From: Mermis nigrescens
Lineage: Eukaryota > Nematoda > Enoplea > Mermithida > Mermithidae
Assembly (NCBI GenBank): GCA_036768485.1
Contig: JAVLUZ010000142.1
Location: 8,495,863-8,559,862, forward strand
Reading direction: 5' to 3'
Length of the DNA: 64,000 bases
The notes under the pieces are model-generated. The model did no database searches, was not told the DNA's origin, and saw nothing but the letters and a program-made list of their open reading frames with translations. Shown piece by piece: positions 60,101 to 64,000 of the stretch (position 1 is the stretch's first letter; the number at the start of each line of letters is the position of its first letter). The position numbers were made by a program, and so were the translations under genes.

Positions 60101-63100
60101 GGGATTTCACCCCCTCCCCTGCCGACCCTAAGCTTGTGCATCTATGCCTGATATACATGTAAGGGGGAAGGGGGATCCCTCATCCAAAATCGGACGTCCC
60201 TCCCATCCCCCAAAGCCAGAAAATTTTTAACCCCCCTGGCTGTTTTTTGGCCGAAATTGGTGGTCGTTCATACCCCCCCCCTAAAATTTGCCGGGGAACC
60301 CCTACCCAAAATTTCGAGCCGTTATGTACTTGTCTGCTACTATACATATATGAAGTTAGAAACTACATCTTGAAAACACTACTGTGTGTAATTTTCAGTC
60401 AAAATGCTCGATTTCATATTTCCTAAAAGTCCTTATGTTTAATTTTAAAAAATTAAACGAAGTATTTCCTTCCGCTTCGATTGCACGACTTTATGTCTGG
60501 ACGAATAGTTCCTTGAATTTTGAAGGTCCGTTCTGCTGATGGATGCGGCATTTTTCGTTAGTTTGTATATTTTGTTCATAGCCTAAGCCTCGCTTTTGCA
60601 CGCAATGACATATTTCTCTTTTAGTACGTTATTTTATACCGACTTTTTAAGGATAGTTACGATTGCATACTGTCAATGATACAGAATATAACGTGCCAAA
60701 TACAAGAATTCTTTGAGGCGATACATTTCAACCCGCCGTCGTGTTGGAAAGTAGGCAATTTGATGATTAAGTTGAGATGTACACAGGCCCGTATCCAGGA
60801 TTTTATTTCGGGGGGGCCGAAAATTTTTGAGACCAGATATCTCGAGAACTATTAGGAGATAGGCGAAAATAAAGACAGTTTTGAGCGTATCTCGGCGAGC
60901 TCTCATACAACGGTGAAGAAAAATTTCAACAAAAAAATTAAAAAATTTTCACTTTATTTCATGTTGATATACAGCAAATTTATCATTTAAGCTGATTTCT
61001 CATCACCTAATCGGCGAATTATTTCTTATCTCTTGCCTTTGTACTTAATCATTGTGCTTTACAGAGAAAAACAATACGGATAATTAATAATTCGGCGCGA
61101 AGCGCCGAAAAAATCGACATGCTCTGCATATCAACCTCAAATTTGAGCGGTTTTGAGCGGACTAGAAGACAAAAAAACATGTATAAACAATAGATACGGC
61201 GCGAAGCGCGGAAAAATTTCATGTTTCCCATGTCATAACTCAAATTTGAGCTGTTTTAGTGAGCTAGAAGGCAAAAACTATAACTAAACAATGAATCCGG
61301 CGCACAGCGCTAGAAAAAAATTGACATGCTCTCTATATCTAACTCTAATTTGAGCGATTTTTAGCGGTTCAGAAGACAAAACTATACGTAAACAATAAAT
61401 CCGGCGCGAATCGCCGGAAAATTTTGAGTTTACTAGCTCAAAAGTACGCTAAAAACCTGTTTAGGCGCTGTTTCAGACGCACTTCGCCAATTTTTCATTT
61501 TTCCCTTCGGGGGACCCTTGAGAGAAACAAAATTTTTTCCCCATTTCGGGGGGGGGCAGGCCTCCCCGCCCCCTGGATACAGGCCTGTTCCCATGTCATA
61601 ACTCAAATTTGAGCTGTTTTGAGTAAGCTAGAAGGCAAAAACTATAGCTAAACAATGAATCCGGCGCAAAGCGTTAGAAAAAATTGACATACTTTCTATG
61701 TCTAACTCAAATTTGAGCGATTTTCAGCGGTTTAGAAGACAAAACCTTACATAAACAATAAATCCGGCGCGAAGCGACGGAAAATTTTGTGTTTTCTAGC
61801 TCAAAAGTATGCTAAAAACCTGTTTTGGCGGTGTTTCAGACCAACTTCGCCAATTTTTCATTTTTCCTTTGGGGGACCCTTGGGAAAAACAAAAATTTTC
61901 TCCATTTCGGGGGGGGGGGCAGGCCCCCCCGCCCTCCCCCCTGGATACGGGCCTGGATGTACATATCCTGCAATGTCCAGAGAGGGTCACGTGTTGGTTT
62001 TCGACTGCTTAACTTTTGAAATGTGTAATAGATTGAGAATTATGCAGTGCTAGGTTCATTGCTGGATTGGATGGATAAGGCTAAGTCCGGTGTTACTTTA
62101 TGGATTAATATGTAGCACTAGACATGTAACAGCTCAAAATTTTGGGAGAGGCGTAGTAGTAGGCTTTCGAGTGGGAGGGGTGAATAAGATTCGATTTTTG
62201 GCAACAAATGGCAAAAAGATACCCGATATGGCCTAAAATGCAAGTTTTTGGCGAAAATTAGGGGGGGGTGGGGCGAAAATCTCGGTTTCTGGGAGATGGA
62301 GGACATACGTGTACAAGGTCAAAAGCTATGGGAGAGGGGTGAGTTTTTTTCGTGGAGGGGAGTAAATGAGTAATTTTTTATCTATTAAATGTTAAAATTT
62401 TGTACTTATTCACTCGTATCTGATTTTTCATGAATATTTATGATTAGATTTGCGTGAAAACAATTACAATAAGGGGCAGTGGAATGACCTGTAACATCAA
62501 ATATATTACAAAATAATAAAAGAAAATTGTCTGGATGAATGAATTGAGCAGTCTACTGTTCGGAAAATAATTGCATGTTCTTGAAATTACGCTGTTAGGC
62601 ACAATTTGACGTTTTTTCATGTTTCAAGCAATCGGTCTCGGTTAAAAACGGCCTAAGGGGGTATGCTTTCCAAAAGTCTTGGTAGGGGGATACCCCCATA
62701 CTCCCTCCAGTGTGCATGTGTGATAAGGGACGACCGAAATTGATGGAGGTCCCCTATCCCCCTATTAGATTTATATGTATGAATAGCATACATTTCAATC
62801 TCGGTAAAGATACTGTAAAAGACAAGTGAGCGGTTTTTCGACATTAATCAGCTTAATTTTTCCATTTTTTGTCGTTCAGCTTTTGCAGAACTGAACAGTA
62901 TCGCTTTCACTAAGCTAAGATTACTTATCTAAATTATTTCGGAATGCTACATAAGCATATTAATTCACCCCTTCAGAAAATTTTTCACCCCGCCAAGAAT
63001 TTACGATTTTCCGAAGAATCCCTGCAAATTCGTAGAGAAGGTGCTGTTTGAAGCGTTTTTAGCGACCTTTCGATTCAAAAGTGTCAAATATTCGGCGCTT

Positions 63101-63551
63101 CGTGCCATGTACTCATTTTTTGGCTATGTTTTGTTCAATTGATCCGAATGTTTAGATACATCTTTGCAATGTTTTGTTTTTATGCTCTTGAAAGATAGAG
63201 CATCGTCAGAAACGCCAAAAAACGATGATTTTGACGCTTATCCACCGTTTTTGAGCTCCAAAAAGCATTTAAAAATTTCTTCCTCCGTATTCGATAGCTG
63301 TGCATGCCTGATACCTACTGCTAAAATATTGCTAATTTATTAGATAATTTAGATTTATTTTCAATTACACTTGATTTTCAGTTTTTCATTTGCGACTTTT
63401 TTAGCCTCCTCTTCTCGAATGCTGTTTCCATTTGCCTTTGCATCGCACATGGGCATCTTTCGTCTGTCAGGCTTTCAAATTAAATATGCAGATCAATTTA
63501 CCATGCGAAACATTTTTGCGTCAATTGATTATGCATCCGCTCGCTATTCAG
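38837..63551 (+). CDS. UBR3: UBR3-type E3 ubiquitin ligase, N-terminal half (continues right)
   Basis: Multi-exon 5' half of a UBR-box E3 ligase closest to UBR3, which ubiquitinates substrates and in full length also carries a RING finger near the C-terminus (beyond this window). Exons: 38837-39116, 46647-46860, 51016-51179, 51363-51500, 52636-52752, 52819-52952, 53648-53900, 55420-55549, 56147-56196, 59599-59732, 60652-60750 and, less surely, 63382-63551. The first eleven give 571 in-frame codons with every phase matching. Residues about 103-170 form the UBR zinc finger ([36 protein letters not shown]). Later landmarks are [33 protein letters not shown] and [20 protein letters not shown], all with direct UBR3 counterparts. 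One exon between 60750 and 63382 is not found. A noncoding leader exon spliced at 38815 is possible. Confidence 0.93.
39896..40402 (-). pseudogene. LINE reverse-transcriptase 3' end, decayed
   Basis: Read on the minus strand, it encodes [40 protein letters not shown] and, after a frameshift near 40150, a C-terminal stretch with [20 protein letters not shown]. This is the C-terminal region typical of CR1/L2/Jockey-like non-LTR retrotransposons. A TGA replaces the expected Trp codon. The 3' end is a short ATTAGT repeat tail near 39896-39910. It is 5'-truncated, in UBR3 intron 1. Confidence 0.8.
41618..44935. mobile_element. hAT-like element with GCCTCG subterminal repeats
   Basis: The exact TSD GCTGTTAC lies at 41610-41617 and 44936-44943. 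TIRs begin CAGTGATCGGACCGAGG at both ends. Runs of CGGCCT/GCCTCG occupy the first and last roughly 100 bases. The interior (3.3 kb) is filled with other repeats: CTTTGTACATGTACAAAG units (42331-42348 and around 43.8-44.2 kb) and hairpin modules at 42882-42896, 43380 and 43757. No transposase seen. It lies in UBR3 intron 1. Confidence 0.87.
45300..45625 (-). mobile_element. MITE, GATAGAGCATCGTC family (inverted)
   Basis: It has GGCGTTTCTGATGATTTTTT, CGCGAAGCACC and a GGGGGATGAAAAA end. It lies in UBR3 intron 1. Confidence 0.6.
45630..46057. mobile_element. TACATGCACACGG MITE, uninterrupted copy
   Basis: It starts CATACATGCACACGGTCAAA and ends CCCACAGTGTGCATGTGTG. It has the same internal order as the copies at 15850-18513 and 62310-62723 (TTCATGAATATTTATG, AAAATAATGGAAGAAAATTG, GGCCTGAGG). 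It lies in UBR3 intron 1. Confidence 0.75.
46275..46543. mobile_element. MITE, CATACCTGGGCG family
   Basis: It runs from CACATGGGCGTGGG to GGTGCTGCCCACC with family blocks. No TSD recognised. It ends about 100 bp before the UBR-box exon. Confidence 0.7.
46647..46860 (+). CDS. UBR3: UBR3 exon 2 (UBR box)
   Basis: The acceptor TGTATTTAG ends at 46646 and the donor is GTATAT. It encodes [20 protein letters not shown], then [38 protein letters not shown] and DCGD: the zinc-binding UBR box with its Cys/His ligands intact. The GLVW and [16 protein letters not shown] forms point to UBR3 rather than UBR1/2. The frame stays open past the donor by chance. Confidence 0.96.
47971..47985. repeat. exemplar of the dispersed hairpin module CGGCGC-TTC-GCGCCG
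   Basis: A perfect copy of a 15-bp stem-loop (6-bp stem, TTC loop) preceded by CAAATTTTT. Other perfect or near-perfect copies, either strand: 2769, 10137, 16958, 25780, 26712, 33116, 42882, 43757, 48184 (7-bp stem), 48373, 48463, 48860, 49172, 54941, 55162, 55253, 57461, 57936, 61093, 61198 and 63093. It occurs inside several unrelated MITE families; see findings. Confidence 0.9.
48244..48678. mobile_element. nested CAGTGTTTTTTGTAC-family MITE
   Basis: The ends are CACGTTTTTTTGTACTCGG and, inverted, CAGTGTTTTTTTGTAC. The TSD is CATGGAAG / CCTGGAAG (7 of 8). It contains hairpin modules at 48373-48386 and 48463-48477. It is inserted into a GATCCGCCACTG-family copy. Confidence 0.75.
49634..49918 (+). 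other. unassigned 94-codon open frame in UBR3 intron 2
   Basis: It follows an acceptor-like GATGCTTTGCAG (ending 49640) and contains [17 protein letters not shown] and a Cys-containing stretch. It does not fit between UBR3 exons 2 and 3, which join perfectly without it. It might be decayed mobile-element coding sequence or chance. Confidence 0.25.
50237..50325. mobile_element. fragment of a CCCCGG-type hAT end
   Basis: CCCCGGCCCCGGCCCTGGTGCCGG-like words and GGTTCCGGGGC resemble the subterminal repeats of the element at 16224-18454, but there is no TIR or TSD pair. Confidence 0.5.
51016..51179 (+). CDS. UBR3: UBR3 exon 3
   Basis: The acceptor TTGCGTTGCAG ends at 51015. The first base completes Gly, giving ESG-FCSRHG, the last UBR-box ligands. 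It continues [20 protein letters not shown], matching PKDLLMMSEFVLPRFIFCLI of UBR3. The donor is GTAAGA. The intron before it (4.2 kb) contains a hAT-like element at 47421-49564. Confidence 0.92.
51363..51500 (+). CDS. UBR3: UBR3 exon 4
   Basis: The acceptor ATATGTAG ends at 51362 and the donor is GTGAGC. It encodes [20 protein letters not shown], then [20 protein letters not shown], equivalent to the LEDLTKMGGAMRSVLTQVLT segment. Phases agree on both sides. Confidence 0.88.
52636..52752 (+). CDS. UBR3: UBR3 exon 5
   Basis: The acceptor GTGTCTTTAG ends at 52635 and the donor is GTAGGA. 38 codons ([20 protein letters not shown], then [18 protein letters not shown]) are flanked by split Gly and Asp codons. 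Similarity to known UBR3 is weak here; position, phase and the 66-bp intron to the strongly conserved next exon support it. Confidence 0.75.
52819..52952 (+). CDS. UBR3: UBR3 exon 6
   Basis: The acceptor is AATTTTTTAAG and the donor after AAG is GTGATT. It encodes [20 protein letters not shown], then [12 protein letters not shown], corresponding closely to LLEELVFWTIKYEFPQKLVT and FLLNMLPDQEYK in UBR3. It ends in phase 0. Confidence 0.93.
53648..53900 (+). CDS. UBR3: UBR3 exon 7
   Basis: The acceptor CTCATGCAG ends at 53647 and the donor is GTAAGT. It encodes [19 protein letters not shown], then [20 protein letters not shown] and a hydrophobic helix. [11 protein letters not shown] is the signature shared with UBR3 (SNRIVHISVQL). 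The frame upstream is open, but homology begins at the acceptor. Confidence 0.92.
54740..55310. mobile_element. composite of CAGTGTTTTTTGTAC-family fragments
   Basis: It has TTTGTAAATGTACAAAG and CTATATATCTTTATAATGGCAG, four hairpin modules (54850, 54941, 55162, 55253) and the CCACACTAAAATCGCTACTG block, in family order but without clean termini. It lies in UBR3 intron 7. Confidence 0.6.
55420..55549 (+). CDS. UBR3: UBR3 exon 8
   Basis: The acceptor AATAAACAG ends at 55419 and the donor is GTATTA. It encodes [19 protein letters not shown], then [20 protein letters not shown], matching VVVNCGEALLKNNTYWPLVS and DFINILSHQSVA of UBR3. Both ends are split codons that close correctly. Confidence 0.9.
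56147..56196 (+). CDS. UBR3: UBR3 exon 9 (50-bp micro-exon)
   Basis: The acceptor TTTTTCAG ends at 56146 and the donor is GTGAAA. Sixteen codons [16 protein letters not shown] bridge the split Arg of exon 8 and the split Gly of exon 10, filling exactly the gap expected from the UBR3 ...FLEDHGLLVTWMNFVSFFQG segment. It is too short for ORF callers and is recognised only by phase and homology. Confidence 0.85.
57009..58079. mobile_element. nested hAT-like MITE, GATCCGCCACTG family, inside the transposase
   Basis: The exact TSD CTTGCAGC lies at 57001-57008 and 58080-58087. The ends are CAGTGGCGGATCTAGGATTT and, inverted, CAGGGGCGAATCTAAGGGGG. Hairpin modules occur at 57461, 57553 and 57936. It holds a further element at 57252-57695. 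Confidence 0.92.
57252..57695. mobile_element. third-level nested MITE, CAGTGTTTTTTGTAC family
   Basis: The ends are CAGTTTTTTTTGTACAAGG and, inverted, CACGGTTTTTTGTATTCGG. The exact TSD GCGCGAAG lies at 57244-57251 and 57696-57703; it falls inside a GGCGCGAAGCGCC hairpin module of the host element, which it splits. Confidence 0.9.
59599..59732 (+). CDS. UBR3: UBR3 exon 10
   Basis: The acceptor TCTTATAG ends at 59598. It encodes [20 protein letters not shown], then [20 protein letters not shown], nearly the GMNLNKRELNEHVEFESQTY, YAAFAAELEACAQPMWGLLS segment of UBR3. The donor GTGAGC at 59733 is chosen because the joined length then equals that of UBR3; GTTTGT at 59757 is the weaker alternative. 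Confidence 0.92.
59794..60322. mobile_element. AACGGCTCxxAATTTTGGGT TIR repeat
   Basis: The left end AACGGCTCTGAATTTTGGGT and the right end, inverted, AACGGCTCGAAATTTTGGGT, then GGGGTTCCC at both, form the TIR. Inside lies an inverted relative (about 59900-60150) of the GATGCACAAGGTAGGGTC repeat seen at about 54055-54420. Fragments of the same family occur at 17.7-17.9, 41.1-41.6, 42.1-42.2 and 51.8-52.0 kb. It lies in UBR3 intron 10. Confidence 0.65.
60652..60750 (+). CDS. UBR3: UBR3 exon 11
   Basis: The acceptor TTTTTAAG ends at 60651 and the donor is GTAGGC. It encodes [20 protein letters not shown], then [13 protein letters not shown]. With exon 10 it reproduces the spacing of the UBR3 segment RYCLEALQDWFDAINF to the residue. 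A transposon with TSD GATGTACA begins only 34 bases after the donor. Confidence 0.8.
60784..61955. mobile_element. CAGGCCCGTATCCAGG hAT-like element
   Basis: The exact TSD GATGTACA lies at 60776-60783 and 61956-61963. TIRs are CAGGCCCGTATCCAGG at both ends. The interior includes tandemly reiterated units (AACTCAAATTTGAGC, AACAATGAATCCGGCGC) with hairpin modules about every 100 bp, and a second internal copy of the right end near 61540-61588. The copy at 2100-2600 is related. Confidence 0.87.
62310..62723. mobile_element. TACATGCACACGG MITE, third copy
   Basis: It starts ACATACGTGTACAAGGTCAA and ends CCCTCCAGTGTGCATGTGTG, colinear with 45630-46057. It is directly preceded by an ACATGTAACAGCTC-type fragment (62126-62310). 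Confidence 0.7.
62965..63310 (+). mobile_element. MITE, GATAGAGCATCGTC family
   Basis: It has TTTACGATTTTCCG, a hairpin module at 63093-63106, and GATAGAGCATCGTCAGAAAC. It lies just upstream of the probable last UBR3 exon in the window. Confidence 0.65.
63382..63551 (+). CDS. UBR3: probable UBR3 exon 13 (or 12)
   Basis: The acceptor TGATTTTCAG ends at 63381 and the donor is GTAATT. 56 codons are open, with [11 protein letters not shown] and a following helix aligning moderately with the NGLQIKGQAMTY segment of UBR3. Phase demands an upstream exon ending in two bases, which I could not find in 60751-63381. Good splice sites, position and the QIK block support it; overall similarity is modest. 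Confidence 0.5.
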
Positions 63552-63977
63552 GTAATTGATGGTTTTAGGCGCTCTACTCATTGTTTTTTCTGTACTTTTT
63601 AATCATGTTTCATATCTTCGAAAATTAAAAGCAATAAGTCGCAGATTTTTAATACTTAGGGCATGTGGGAGATCGTACGATTTTAGAAAAACTCACTTTT
63701 TGATTTTTGATCAATTCGAAGCGTCTTATTCGTAATTGTAAAAATTTAAAAAGAGCGCCTTTCAAACGGTAATAGCAAAAATCTCGACATTTATGCTGTG
63801 CGTCCGGTCCTAAATAAATGGATTACATTTTTTAACGTTGTTTGGTTCCCTAAAATTCTGACATTCATTTCCAATTTTTTAGCGCTTGTTATTTTTTTGC
63901 AGTATTTATGATTGATGTTCCTCATACAAGTAACGCTTAATATAATTATATTTTATCAAAGGCGATCGTTCTTCATC

Positions 63978-64000
63978 CAGTGTTTTTTTGTACAAGGTCC
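63978..64000. mobile_element. left end of a CAGTGTTTTTTGTAC-family MITE, cut by window
   Basis: CAGTGTTTTTTTGTACAAGG matches the family's terminal repeat (compare 57252 and 30578). The rest is beyond the edge. Confidence 0.75.

Noticed and set aside
62870..62940. Candidate missing UBR3 exon ([11 protein letters not shown] resembling NQVTFHLPLHR)
   Set aside because: The matching frame needs an incoming phase that exon 11 does not supply, reaches a stop at once, and has no GT donor.

Overview
This window is metazoan nuclear DNA. It is AT-rich, has split genes with GT-AG introns, and is packed with small DNA transposons. Three conserved housekeeping genes lie head-to-tail on the + strand: the 3' part of CWC27 (spliceosome-associated cyclophilin-like protein; four exons, 1023-10801), all of ARPC2 (p34 subunit of the Arp2/3 complex; eight exons, 15661-32181, 293 residues), and the 5' half of a UBR3-type E3 ubiquitin ligase (38837 to at least 60750, probably 63551, running off the right edge). 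Exon phases agree across nearly every junction, which is the strongest support for the models. Many acceptors have the short TTTTCAG/TTTTTAG form, seen for example in nematodes, but the sequence does not let me name the animal beyond 'invertebrate likely'.

The three genes have unrelated jobs (splicing, actin branching, ubiquitination), and nothing suggests co-regulation. Their introns are bimodal: a few are 66-69 bp (ARPC2 intron 2; UBR3 intron 52753-52818), while others are 2-7.5 kb and filled with transposable elements. The exons carry almost no repeats.

Most of the rest is non-autonomous DNA transposons. Many can be delimited to the base because terminal inverted repeats (TIRs) and 8-bp target-site duplications (TSDs) are intact, which is the hAT pattern. 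Examples are 16224-18454, 24355-24534, 29070-29312, 29483-30054, 31432-31685, 34930-35199, 41618-44935, 56534-58497 and 60784-61955. Nesting is common. At 56534-58497 a hAT element with transposase remnants holds a second element, which holds a third, each with its own TSD. Three hAT-like elements share an unusual design: their ends carry runs of a family-specific GC-rich hexamer (GGTTCC, CCCCGG or GCCTCG).

The most striking unexplained signal is a 15-bp hairpin, CGGCGC-TTC-GCGCCG, usually next to AAATTTTT. It recurs dozens of times in otherwise different element families, and some variants keep the stem by paired changes. Other notable points are a non-AG splice acceptor at ARPC2 exon 7, a GTGTAAAGTTTACAC repeat field at 6.8-8.4 kb, minisatellites at 13.3, 27.7, 36.5 and 37.6 kb, and a decayed LINE 3' end on the minus strand at about 39.9-40.4 kb. 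I found no rRNA, tRNA or CRISPR.
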